Of a stretch of DNA of 64,000 nucleotides, positions 32,154 to 42,389 are shown one piece after another. Position 1 is the stretch's first letter; each line of letters starts with the position of its first letter. The stretch lies in the NCBI RefSeq assembly GCF_009727055.1, contig NC_052350.1:1825758-1889757 (forward strand). The letters run 5' to 3'. Source of the DNA: Benincasa hispida. Lineage: Eukaryota > Streptophyta > Magnoliopsida > Cucurbitales > Cucurbitaceae. Made by a program: the position numbers and the translations under genes. A model generated the notes under the pieces. That model was not told the DNA's origin. It saw only the letters and a list, made by a program, of their open reading frames with translations, and searched no databases.

Positions 32154-34623
32154 CTACGATGTCTCGCCAGCACCGGTTTGGGGTTGGACAGATGTGCCTT
32201 CACCCAAATCATGTGGGTCATCAACTTGCGGCGGTGGAATGATGAGGTGTGGTGATGAAGTTGTTGGTGAAGGTGGGGCTGCTGAGTGAATAACAGAAGA
32301 GTTATGAACAAGAGGAAGGTTTGCAAACGGTTCGTGTAAAGGGGAAGAGGGTGGTGCCGGCGGGCTCGGAGGGTTTGGAGATCGGATAACTAAGGGGAGA
32401 GGGTTTGTGGGCTCTGGATCTTGCGCTGGTGACTCATGAACCCTTTCTTTTCCCTTTTCTTCTCTTCGTCTTCCATTTGGTCTAGGTTCCTGCGGTGCAT
32501 TCAGATCGATCGCAGGTCTCTTTGCTGGCAGCTCGGGGCAATACGTGGAATCCTTGAGGAGCATCCTTAATATTTTTATGTTGATGAGGCCGTGGACTTC
32601 TGGCATGGGCTCCTCATCAATGNATTTTTATGTTGATGAGGCCGTGGACTTCTGGCATGGGCTCCTCATCAATGCCTACACCCACAATTAGGCATAAACT
32701 TGAGACGATCCACGGGAAAAAGTACTGCCCCCGTATATGCCCCACCAATGCTCTGATCTGCCCTGCGATCAAACTCCCCACGTCGATAGGAATGCCGCAA
32801 GCAATATAGTATGCGGCCATTACCCGATCCCTTGATACAGTTCTGTTGTGTGTTGTTGGGTTCAGCCGCTTCTTGACAAGATAAACCTAGAGCCTTCCCT
32901 TCGGTAGAAAAGACTTGGACTTCAGGGTGCGGATGCCTTTAGGTGAGACCGACCATCTTGTGCCCAGTTGCGTTAGTACCCTCAGCACGTCTGCCATCAG
33001 TTCTTCTATAGGATCATCAATAATCTTGTTCCCTGGTGCATCAAGGTTGTCCTTCATCTGATATTGCTCATTGATGTCCTTTGCGTTGAAGTGTACTGTC
33101 TCTCCCTTAAAAGTCACCGCATCCCTATTTCCGTACAGACGCTCGCGGTAGAAGTCCCGCACTACTTGAGGCACGATGATGGATGGGCACTGATAAATCG
33201 TGTCCCACCCATGCTCCACAATGACGCTCGTGATGAGGTCAGGTAGTGGGGTCGGCGCAGGGTAGAAGTCCATCTCAATCAACATGTCATCGTTTTCTTT
33301 TCTTTTTGGTGACCGCTTCTTGGCCGATGCGGGCTCGCTGCTTTCTGCTACGTCCTTGCCTTTTTCTTGCGCAAGGCGGGCTGCTTGCCTTAGTCTTTTT
33401 TCCCGCTCCATGCGCTGTTCTTCTTTCTCGCGTTCAGCGAGCTCCTTGCCCTTGCTCTTATATAAGCGCTTCTTGTTAGCTTCGCGCTTCCTCTTCTTCT
33501 CTTCCAAAAACAGTCTCTCTTCTTCTTCCTTCTTCCTTCTTCCTTCTCCTTTCTTCTTCTTCTTCTTTTTCTTCTCTCTCAAATTCTTCTTCAAACTACT
33601 CAGAGGCCAGCAATAGGCGCTGTTCCTCCTCACGCTTCCGGATCCCTTCAAGTCGGGCAAGCTCATTGTTACGTCGCATCTCCTCAATCTCCAATCTTCT
33701 TCTTCTATTCCCCTCTGCGATGATGAGCTTGCCCCTCTCCATCTTTTCTTGCTTCTCTTCCTTTTCTTTTCTTTTCCTCTCCTCCTCTTCCAAAGCCAAA
33801 ATAAAACTTTGAGGGTCGATGTTGGACTTTTGCAGCGCATTCTCCCTGCGACGCCGTATTAGGGGGGTTCCCTCTGTTTCTTCTCCTTCATCCGTCGCAA
33901 CCAATTGGGTTGCTATCGGTTGTGGTGGTTCCATCAGTTGCGCCATTTTCCCCCCATCCTCCCTTACGGAGGTTGATTCTCCATCCTTCTTAGGGCTCGC
34001 AGCCTTCTACCCTACCTTTTCCTCTTCTCTTAGGCGCCTCTTTTCACGCCTGCACAATTTCCTCTCTTCTTTCTCCTTCTTCTTGGCCTCTTCATCTTCG
34101 TCATCATCCTTGTGCTCTTTGTTCTTTCTTGCCTTGCGATGACGTGAAGACTTCGCCTCTCCAGCCTTCTTTCCCTTGCTCTTCTTCTTCTTCTTATCTT
34201 TCTTCTCAGCCTCTTCTGGCGTCTTCTCTCTCTTCTTTTCTTCCTTCTCAGCCTCTGCTGCCTTCTTCATATCTTCCTTCTCGGCATCTTCTGGGCAGCG
34301 CACACCTCTGCAACCTCCTCCATCGCAATGCCAGGGTTACTAATGTGACCTCCGCTTCCTTGGCCCTCCTCGACTGCGATCTCTCTTTTCTCTCCTTGAT
34401 CGCAATTTCCTCGTTCTTTCTCTTCTTGGAGCTCTTCATAAATCTTCTGCATGACAGGTGCCTCCTGAGTCTCTTGGGACCAGAAATCATTTTTTTCTTC
34501 TTCTTCAACCACCACTCTTTCCACACCCCCTACTCCATCCTTTACTGTTTCACTGCCACTACCGCCCACTTCCTCCTTCCCGTGGGCCAGTGGTTGGTTA
34601 CAACCCCTGCCGTTGGGCTCCAC
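32154..34623 (-). pseudogene. Long K/E-rich accessory ORF with a 'putative plant transposon protein'-like domain
   Basis: Segments in transcription order: 34623-34267 (MEPNGRGCNQPLAHGKEEV, acidic), 34303-34007 (KKAAEAEKEEKKREKTPEEA, very basic and acidic), 33946-33596 (MAQLMEPPQPIATQ, then R/E-rich coiled coil), 33600-32887 and 32820-32154. Frameshifts lie near 34290 and 33600. A TAG joins GVG-stop-KAAS and another replaces Trp before VYLVKKRL. The globular part (FYPAPTPLPDLITS, VRDFYRERLYGNRDAVTFKG, YYIACGIPIDVGSLIAGQIR, YFFPWIVSSLCLIVGVGID) resembles the domain Pfam calls putative plant transposon protein (PF20167, from memory). The tail is Pro-rich. The function is unknown. Confidence 0.65.
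32572..32674. repeat. Exact 51-bp direct repeat around a single N
   Basis: Positions 32572-32622 and 32624-32674 are identical, separated by one unknown base at 32623. It is the same artefact type as at 4642-4752. It falsely interrupts the accessory ORF. Removing one copy and the N restores continuity of the alignment. Confidence 0.92.
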
Positions 34624-35952
34624 CTCTTTTGCTCCAAAGTACTAAGGATTATTGCCAAACACTCTCTGTATCATCCTCGGTCTCTTCTTTCGTTTTCAGT
34701 GGAGATGGAAGGTATCAGGTAGGCTCTCGACGCTTCCACCTCTCTTGAATATTAGGAGGCCCTAACAGCCAAAGGGTTCTCCGGTTCTTCCGATGAGTCT
34801 GGATAATGAGGCTTGGGTGTAAGCCGGCGACTGGCAGTTGATAACATGCTGTCCTCTCCATGGCTGCCTAGCGTCAGGGGTGGATAGGATGAAGCGGATT
34901 AGGTTATGGGGTTTGTCAGCATGGAATCGAGCTTGGAAAGGGTTGAGGAGAGTTCGAGTTTCTGGGGAGAAAGAACGATTCAGAATGCAAAATGCTAGGG
35001 TTTCTGAGTTTGCCAATAAGGGTAAAAGATTTTCCACGAAGGGGGAGGATGTATTTTATAGGTTGGGCCCACGCGATTTTCACGGTGACTGGCCTTAAGC
35101 ATCTCAAACAGGCGCATCGTTCCACATCCCTCATTTACGGATTTCAAAGCGTCCTTTCGTCTGCCAAGTCATAATTGGCTTGGGGATACGAATCGATTGG
35201 ATTCTTCCCACACTACTAAATGACTTTTTCTTTAATATTTTATTTGAATGGACGCATGATAAAGCATAACGCAATTGTGTTTGCTACACAAACTGTATCT
35301 TTGCAGAGGTCGGGCAACAGTGCATATATCCTCGCAACACACCCCTTAACCATGCATTTCTGGAGGATACCTCAACATAGTGCATTTGGCTAAAGGGCGA
35401 GCAAAGGACACATGCGAGTCACCACCCCTCAACTCAACACAGTTGAGTTAAGTGAATGCAAGGCATTCCTAGTTGGTTTGGGATGCGTCCATTGTCATTT
35501 TGCTTTCTTGTCTTAATTGTTTTATTCCAATCTTTTTTTTTTCATCAGACTTGCGGCGATACATTTTTCCTTTACTACTCAATCGTTCACAGTTTAAAGC
35601 ACACGCAATGAATTACAAAAAGTTCAAAGAATTAAAGATTAGGACCAAATTAATGCACAGAAGTAAATGGAGAAATAAATTCATAAAGTCAAAATTTGAA
35701 TTAAATGAAGCATTAAGACAGAAGATTCCAGACTTAAAGAAGACAAAAAATTCAATAAAGCAATTTTAAACATAGTATCGAGATATGGACCGAAAATTAC
35801 GTTGTCTTTGGTGATCGCAATCCACATCTCTGCAAGCGGTCAAGCTTTCTTACTCAATGTCTTTAAGGACATTGCTCCTTCCCTGTAGATCCCGGGGCTT
35901 CTAAATTGCTGGGCAATGTTCCAGGTGTTCGACTTCTTATCTCAGAGGCCAA
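34624..35952 (-). other. Gypsy-B1 segment between gag and the accessory ORF; pol absent
   Basis: At 35860-35952 gag continues past its TAG (LASEIRSRTPGTLPSN). From about 35850 to 35220 the sequence resembles the post-integrase noncoding region of B2 (gcattgaattaaggGGTGTG-like, GTGCATTGAG repeats near 35280-35460). The part 34762-35170 has a minus-strand frame ENLLPLLANSETLAFCILNR that I do not recognise. No protease, RT or integrase motif is present. Confidence 0.65.
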
Positions 35953-37215
35953 CTAACCCACTTGGATCTCTAGATTCCTTATAAAGGATGCTTGTGCTTG
36001 CAATACTGCATCATTTTTATCCATATATTGCTTCAGCAGCGTCTCTAGTGAGCCTCCCCAGGTGTTAGATGATGATGATGGTTGCTGGTTATGCAGTCTT
36101 GATTGCCCCTGATTATGGTGAAACAAAGGATTTCCTCTACTGCCCCCTTGATGGTTCGTTGGCTCCCCTAGGTTGGGATTGCCACCCCAACCAAAGTTAG
36201 GATGATTCCTCCAGCCCGGATTGTAGGTGTTGCTGAAGGGGTTGCTCTGGATAGCACACACTTGCTGAAGATTCAATGGGCATCCATCAGCTCCGTGAGC
36301 CCCTCCACAGTTGACACAACTGATTACAGCCACTTGAGCCGGTGCAGCGGGTTGCGCTAATTGTGGAGCAATGGCTCCTTGATTAATTGCCATTGATTGG
36401 AGGATCGAGGTCACCGTGGCCATCTGGGCGGCCAACGTCGTCATTGTCTCCGCAGAGACAATGGTTGTTTCAGTTTTTTTTCTATCGGCACCTCGGCCTC
36501 CATATCCATCATCTATCCAGTCATCCATATTCCGCGAGATGCGATCGAGGATGACTTTGGCCTCTGTGTATGTCTTGTCCATAAAACCTCCCGCAGCGGA
36601 GGCGTCAGCAACAACCTGCGTTGCTCTGTTTAGGCCATTATAGAATGTTTCCATCAAGACGCAATTGGAAATCCCGATATGCGGGCAGTTTTTCACCAAT
36701 CTTCTGAATCGTACCCAGGCGGTGCTCAGGGTCTCATTTTCCTTCTGTTCAAAGTTCAACACATTCTTTCGTCTTCTTGCGTTGATGGCAGGTGGGAAGA
36801 ACTTCTTCATGAACCGCTCCACCAACCGCTCTAATGAATAAGCCCACCTCTTAGCCTCGTCCCTCAAGGTATAAGGGAACAGATACAATCTTATATTTTC
36901 TGGGGTGATGCCAGGTAGGGAGAAATTGCCGCACATTTCGACAAAATTGGTCAGGTGGGCATGTGGGTCTTCACCTTGCAGACCCCCAAACTGTCCGGCA
37001 TTTTGAATCATCTGCAACATGACCGACTTGATCTCAAAGCGTGCATTCTCCTCCATAGTCAGCCTTGAGATTCTAGGTAGAAAATCATACAGGCTGAGTG
37101 TTGCATAATTATGCATTGGGATGTTACGATCGGCCACCAGGAAGACAGGATCCTGAGTCGGTCGAACAGCCCCTTGGTTTGCCACTGGCACCGCGTTATC
37201 ATTATTGTCCTCCAT
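35953..37215 (-). CDS. Gypsy-B1 gag (Athila-like), 420 codons to a premature stop
   Basis: The ORF starts MEDNNDNAVPVANQG. The retrotransposon gag (capsid) domain is at residues 50-235 with QFGGLQGEDPHAHLTNFVEM, LYLFPYTLRDEAKRWAYSLE, FMKKFFPPAINARRRKNVLN and LMETFYNGLNRATQVVADAS. A short zinc knuckle, CVNCGGAHGADGC (C-x2-C-x3-H-x4-C, the spacing seen in Athila-type gag), is near residue 300. The TAG at the end lies in IQVG-stop-LASEI, where relatives have Gln, so CAG to TAG is likely. It is the longest open frame of the window and could still make nearly complete gag. The leader to the PBS is only 200 bases. Confidence 0.8.
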   Translation of the reverse strand: MEDNNDNAVPVANQGAVRPTQDPVFLVADRNIPMHNYATLSLYDFLPRISRLTMEENARFEIKSVMLQMIQNAGQFGGLQGEDPHAHLTNFVEMCGNFSLPGITPENIRLYLFPYTLRDEAKRWAYSLERLVERFMKKFFPPAINARRRKNVLNFEQKENETLSTAWVRFRRLVKNCPHIGISNCVLMETFYNGLNRATQVVADASAAGGFMDKTYTEAKVILDRISRNMDDWIDDGYGGRGADRKKTETTIVSAETMTTLAAQMATVTSILQSMAINQGAIAPQLAQPAAPAQVAVISCVNCGGAHGADGCPLNLQQVCAIQSNPFSNTYNPGWRNHPNFGWGGNPNLGEPTNHQGGSRGNPLFHHNQGQSRLHNQQPSSSSNTWGGSLETLLKQYMDKNDAVLQAQASFIRNLEIQVG

Positions 37216-37417
37216 GCTGGCTGCCTTCCTTCGTCGAATTCTGTTCTGACATTCCCTTGCGCGGAAAGTCGCTCGACCTCAGGGTCAGCTACGAATTCCG
37301 GTTCAGCACCAGGACTCATAAACTGTCAGGCTGCTCTCCACATTGAACAGCCAGTACAATGAGATATGTCCTGCAAAATACCAAAAACACACTCAAACAA
37401 TAAATCGTTAACCATAG

Positions 37418-37435
37418 TCCCCAACAATTGCGCCA
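37418..37435 (-). promoter_or_regulatory. Primer binding site of Gypsy-B1
   Basis: The coding strand reads TGGCGCAATTGTTGGGGA directly after the 5' LTR end. It has the outline of the Athila-type PBS (TGGCGCCGTTGCCGGGGA) but is changed in the middle. B2 has TGGCGTCGTTGCTGGGGA at the same place. Confidence 0.8.
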
Positions 37436-39170
37436 TAAACTTGTAACGCGTTTGGATGGATGATATGAATTCCTCACAATGATGCGATACTACGTCTAAT
37501 TATGCGTTAATTATGGATGTTCTTGTAGTATGCCATGCGTTGTCACAAGTTTCCTTACAATGGAACCAAGTGTAATTCCACCGCAAGTTTCTCGGTGTGA
37601 TCCATGCGACCAGGTTTTCAATCTTTAAAAGTGTGTTTGTCAAGTATATAAATTGTAATAAAATAAAGGAAAACAGTAAAGATGCGATAAAAACATAAAA
37701 AGACAGTAAACGTAAACTAGATGATACAAGATACAGACTACATGTACAAGATGCTGGGCGTAAGGCTGGCTGTGAAAGTTATGCAAAGACATGGGATGTG
37801 GTGACAAGTCTTATGAACAGAATAGAAAGAGAAAGACAAATAATATAAACAGCGCAAGTTCTTAATTGGATTAAAGGTACAAATACTGTTCCGCTCTTCT
37901 TTTAGCATACACCTCTCAGTGATCGGCCACGCTCCCACATGTCTGTGGTGAAACAGAGACTAACGTAATGAATGCAAGGTTACTTCCATTTCTGGAAGTA
38001 CTACTCACTTTAGTTAACGCATTCTCCTGACCTTCTCTCGATAGATCGGAATGACACTTTCACTTCTGCTCTCACAGCTGAAGATGCCGTCTAGCATGCT
38101 TTAGCTAAACTTATTTTATATCTTTAATACAGATTAAGTTCTTAGTGATTCATATTGCTCATCAAAGGATTACAAAGATATCATGGAGAAAGTGATTGGT
38201 GGGTGAACAAAAATAGACAGAAAATGGTAAATGGAATTTATCGAAACATTTAATATTTCTACTAAGCGTTTGATACATGGTGTGTGAATGAAGAGATAAA
38301 GAAAACATGGATTACACAATGAAGGAGAGAGATAGAACAGATACAAATAGTGCCAATGTCTTGACACAGATTCGATGGAGATCTACTTGCCGGATAGGAT
38401 GGATTTGATGGTAGGAATAGCTTCCCTCTCAGGCTTGCTCTACCGGTAGCAGGGATCTTTGCACAGAGCTTCTGTTCGGGTGTTTGGCAGGTTGGATATG
38501 AGATTCACCTCTCGCCCTTATCTCGTCTTCTTCCCGGATTTCTTCTCTTAAGCACTCAGCTCAGCCTTCTCTCTACAATTTAGCAGCACTTAGCCCCGTA
38601 TCAAGCAGCATATTTTTCTCTGAAATCAATGAGGTATTTATAGATGTAGATCTTTGACTCCGGCCTTGTGGTCCCCACTTGTGGTTATGGTAATTTCGAA
38701 GATGGAGGGATATTATTCCTTCTGTTATGCAATCAGACCGTCAATTCTACACAACCATTAGTTGTACACGTGTCTTAATCCTCCACTCTTATGTTGCTAG
38801 CTGCATCTTTCGATCATAGGTTCGCATGCGGTGTTTGTTTTTATTACCACATGTAGTTGAAACACAGCTCTTGGATCGACTGACGCATTGCTCCGCCATT
38901 GCGGTATTCGTCTCTTTATTGTTGATTGACGGGTGCAATGTGACAGAGATGCATTGATTCGTCTCTCGTGAGCCTTGAGCACAAGCAGTGACTTGGTCTC
39001 CTGCAAAACAGAGTAAAGTTGGCTTGTCTTCCATCTTTTTGGTGTTAGTGAGTGCAATCGCAAACATTTATAATTATTGCAATACTAGGCTAATTTTAAT
39101 ACAATTGGCGCATAATTACTAACTTTTGGGTTTAGGAGGCATAAATAACTTGTATTTTTACAAGTTATCA
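37436..39170 (-). repeat. 5' LTR of Gypsy-B1
   Basis: It spans 1735 bp and is collinear with the 3' LTR at 28850-30598 with scattered substitutions and short indels. The outer end reads TACAAGTTATCA on the plus strand at 39170. The conserved stretch GATTTCTTCTCTTAAG..CTCAGC and the TATTTATAGATG at about 38634-38645 (TATA-like on the coding strand as CATCTATAAATA) mark a probable promoter. Confidence 0.9.
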
Positions 39171-40022
39171 CTCGTAAGTACATCTAGGCCAATTTACCAT
39201 TTTGCCCCTGTAGTTACATCTAACTCCTTAAGTACCACTGATCCTTCTAATGAACAATACAACATAGTCCTACTATGTGTGGACATGTCTCAGGCCATGA
39301 GAAGGGGTGTGGCACCACATCGTTTAAGCCCCGTAATTAGCCCTTAAGGGAGCTATCTATCTACTTACCCCTGTTTTAGGGAAGGAGTGAATTCCATCTT
39401 GTGTAGCTGAGTTCCCAGCTCCCAAATCAAACGAATCCCCAAAATGGTAGGTTTGAGTCGGCGGCCTGGCCACTCGCACCAATGCAAATCAAAGAACCGC
39501 CCTCAAAGGAGGGAGTTCCCAACTCACTCAAGATTGAGGTCATATTACCTATGGTCATCCTAGTGAGGTGAAGTCTCTGTCATGAATGACGTTATATAAC
39601 GAGATGTTAACACTTCATGGTCCGGTCTTATAAAAACTCTTTGTATAGGATGCCCTCGCTCGCTTATCCCCACATGAATGATTAGGATCAGACCATCTGT
39701 ATCAAGTCACAACACTTGTAACTATTCTACAAAGCGGGCTGCATTCGTAGCATTACCAGGATAAGGTTTCCCTCCTATATCCATATACTATAGACCATTT
39801 TGGTTATCACTTAAGACATGATCCACTTGTATGTCACCACATACATGCTTAAGTTAAATAAAGAGAACCAGGGATTTTAGTTTATTGGTTTGTGGTAAAG
39901 CAAATAAAACATTCAGATGAGTAAAATCAAGAAGTGAAGTAAAATATCATATATTATACATCACAAGCATTCGTACAAACTGTTTACAAAGGACACGAGA
40001 CTTTAGGGCATCAACCCAAACA
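39171..40022 (-). repeat. LTR of Copia-A1, right piece with outer end
   Basis: This continues 28836 after gypsy B1 (CTCGTAAGTACATC; the A2 copy has CAGATACTCGTAAGTAC). It ends TTTAGGGCATCAACCCAAACA at 40022. The minus-strand start TGTTTGGGTTGATGCCC agrees with solo LTR A5. The ORF at 39126 is inside LTR sequence and shared with 43638, and is not a gene. Confidence 0.87.
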
Positions 40023-40123
40023 TGTGGGACATGCTGTTGCACGTCCCACTCCCACTTGCTATGAACATTCTCTCCATCCACCTTGATATTGACCTACCCA
40101 AACACCATCCTTTAGGGGGACAC

Positions 40124-41796
40124 TGATAACGAGCAGAAATGCACGTTATCATAGTGCTAAGTTTTTAAACAATGTTGGATTGCATTGATGAAATATGATT
40201 AATTGTGTCCATTAAGCATAAATTCTATAAGATTGCGGTCACATGCATTCAGCGCATTAGAACTATTGATTTTTGTATTTTTGTGCAGAATATGCGTTAA
40301 CACAATGCAAAGATTGCGATCATAAGAATTCATTGGTCGAGCGCAACTTCACTGCAAGGCTTTGCGTTGATTGTGCTCGCACACATTCGTCCGAGAAAGA
40401 TCACCGCAACTTGGTTAGTGCAACATGGTGGGCACATCTGGGTGAAAGGCCAATTAAGAGCGATGGGACAGAAAGCTAATGACAGTCGAATCCAAATTAA
40501 TTTGACAGCCGATAACGGTCATGAAGTACATTCAGCTTTATCAGTGATAATTATTCGACGTGTCAATCAGGAATTAAAGCTGTCCCATCTGTACAACTGA
40601 GAGAGAGAAGCCGCCTTTCACCATGGATGCTCTATAAATACCAAGTGTATTCTTCAGAAGAGGGGTTCACCACTTTTACAATCTTTTGTTCCAGTTCGCA
40701 CGTCTTCGTTTTTAGTTTTCTTTCATCTTAAGGCAGATGAGGGAGAAAGTTGTGCCGGTAGATCATTCCGATAAGCTTGGGAGAGCGCCGGAAGCTCCAA
40801 AGACAGAGAGAGGGCTAACGCCTGTGGAAGCGGGAATATCTTTATATTAGAATAGAGATTCCAGTGTAAAAAGCCTTGGTCAGCAAGGAATTGCTACCAG
40901 GCTCTCTACCCTAAACTTCCATTGGCATTTTGTACTCAACTCATTTATAAGAATGGAATTTCTTTCTCTATATCTGTTCACTCTCTATGATTCATGCATG
41001 AGTAGCTAAATCAATTGAATGGGTTGAGAAGCATTTAGTTAGCACAACTAGGGAATCTTCATTCTTTGCGATCATCTTGTTTATATATGCTTCATTCATC
41101 CATTAGAGATACTCAGGAGGGTAGTCTAAGGACAGGATCTAGACTTGGGAAGGTCAGGTTATAATCTAGGTTTGGAAGAACCAGATTAGAATGCATAAAT
41201 GAGAGATAGGCGTTTAGGAATGAGCACTATTTGTTATTAACGCATCGCATGCATCTTAGCGATAAGATATGATTGTGTGCTGTCACCTTGCTTTCATGCA
41301 TTTTGCATCAACGCGTAGGACAAGAGTAAAGACTTAGGGATAAGCTCTATGGAACTTTTGCATTCAACACATGCGTCCTAGAATTAGAAGCATCGCATTT
41401 ACATTGGAAAATGACTTGCTATGCATGGTTGTAACATGATCGCATAGTTTGACGCATTCCCCAGTAACGCTAGCTAAAGATCTTCTCAACCCGTTCATCG
41501 CATACTCATTGCATCTATCAACGCAACTTTCATTTCACAAATCCGCCGCACTTATTTATTTATTTTTCATCAACGCAAAGAACAAACCAAATACTTCATT
41601 TATTTACCCGGTTACCGCAAAGTTTTCATCAAAATTACCAACGCAATCTATTTTCACAAGTCCCTATGTTCAACCCTGGACTTACCAGAAAACTTAGGGG
41701 AATTTACACTTGAATTCTGCTAGGGAAACTTGAGTGCACAATGCAAATCCATCAACGTATATCATCTGTATTTCCATTCAATAAAATAACGCATCA
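40124..41796 (+). mobile_element. Solo LTR-D, intact, with TSD
   Basis: It spans 1673 bp, begins TGATAACGAGCAGAAATGCA, ends AAATAACGCATCA, and is flanked by GACAC at 40119-40123 and 41797-41801. The first 28 bases form an inverted repeat (TGATAACG..CGTTATCA). The last 200 bases (CCCTATGTTCAACCCTGGAC.., GAAACTTGAGTGCACAATGC) resemble the end of the gypsy-B LTRs, so LTR-D probably belongs to a related Athila-like family. ORFs at 40273, 40367 and 41449 are inside it and show no domain. The ORF-free middle (40600-41440) is LTR too. Confidence 0.92.
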
Positions 41797-42389
41797 GACA
41801 CTCCTAGGGTGCCTCGAGGCCGGGGATAGATCTTACGGTGTGGAAATTTAAAGGAGAAACGCGAGAGGTTTAAATGAAGTATCAGATACCCCAAGTACCT
41901 CCCATTGAATATTCTACCTAGGGGTTCATTAGCTTAGACAATTTGACTATTGATTTTAATTTAAGTCAGTTTAATCTGCTAAAAAATAACTTTTGTCTTT
42001 GAAATTAAACAAGTTCAAGTAGTCACATTAAACTCGTTAATGGACTGTCCTTAACCTTGCATGCATGCATCAAATCTATCTAATTCACCTTTCCAGGTAG
42101 GTTCCCAGGTAGGGGTGTTGCGTTTCCATCACCTTAAATACCCCAGCCTAGACAGAACCCCCCTTGGACAAAAGATCCCTTATAGATAGAGTTGCTACAC
42201 TTTAACCTTTTATTAGTCAATTTAATCCTATTAAACTGATTAAAAGATTAAAGCCTAAGGTTGCTAATCATATTAGAATCGTGATCTTAGGGCTATCTCA
42301 ACCAAGTTTTAAAACACTTTTAAAACCATGATTCAAACCTAAGTTGGCATGCATGTCTTTCTTGTAGATTTTAGTTCTAATTTCCTTAT

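Larger units (their letters stand above)
28837..39170 (-). mobile_element. Gypsy-B1, Athila-like LTR element lacking pol
   Basis: In transcription order: 5' LTR (39170-37436), PBS (37435-37418), gag (37215-35953), 3' noncoding-like segment, long charged ORF (34623-32154), noncoding (32150-30614), PPT (30613-30599) and 3' LTR (30598-28850). No protease, RT, RNase H or integrase sequence is present, although gypsy B2 in this window has all of them. It interrupts the A1 LTR between GATAA and CTCGTAAG. No clean TSD is seen. On its left edge 13 bases of PBS-like sequence lie outside the LTR. Confidence 0.85.
1..40022 (-). mobile_element. Copia-A1, outermost Ty1/copia retrotransposon, heavily interrupted
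   Basis: This minus-strand copia element holds most of the left half of the window. Its parts in transcription order (right to left) are: LTR (28541-28836 and 39171-40022), leader (28063-28540 and 4187-4917), gag, protease, integrase, RT and RNase H (4186 down to 1). The 3' LTR lies beyond the left edge. Copia-E (4918-28062) interrupts the leader and gypsy B1 (28837-39170) interrupts the LTR. The LTR outer end reads TGTTTGGGTTGATGCCC on the minus strand and abuts leader sequence of another A-family copy at 40023, so A1 itself appears to have inserted into A2. The domain order PR-IN-RT-RH is typical of copia. All reading frames are broken. Confidence 0.85.

Noticed and set aside
33246..34748. 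Plus-strand ORFs rich in Ser, Leu and Phe (for example at 33284 and 34129)
   Set aside because: They are antisense shadows of the K/E-rich minus-strand ORF. Their composition follows from the GAA/AAG-rich coding strand.
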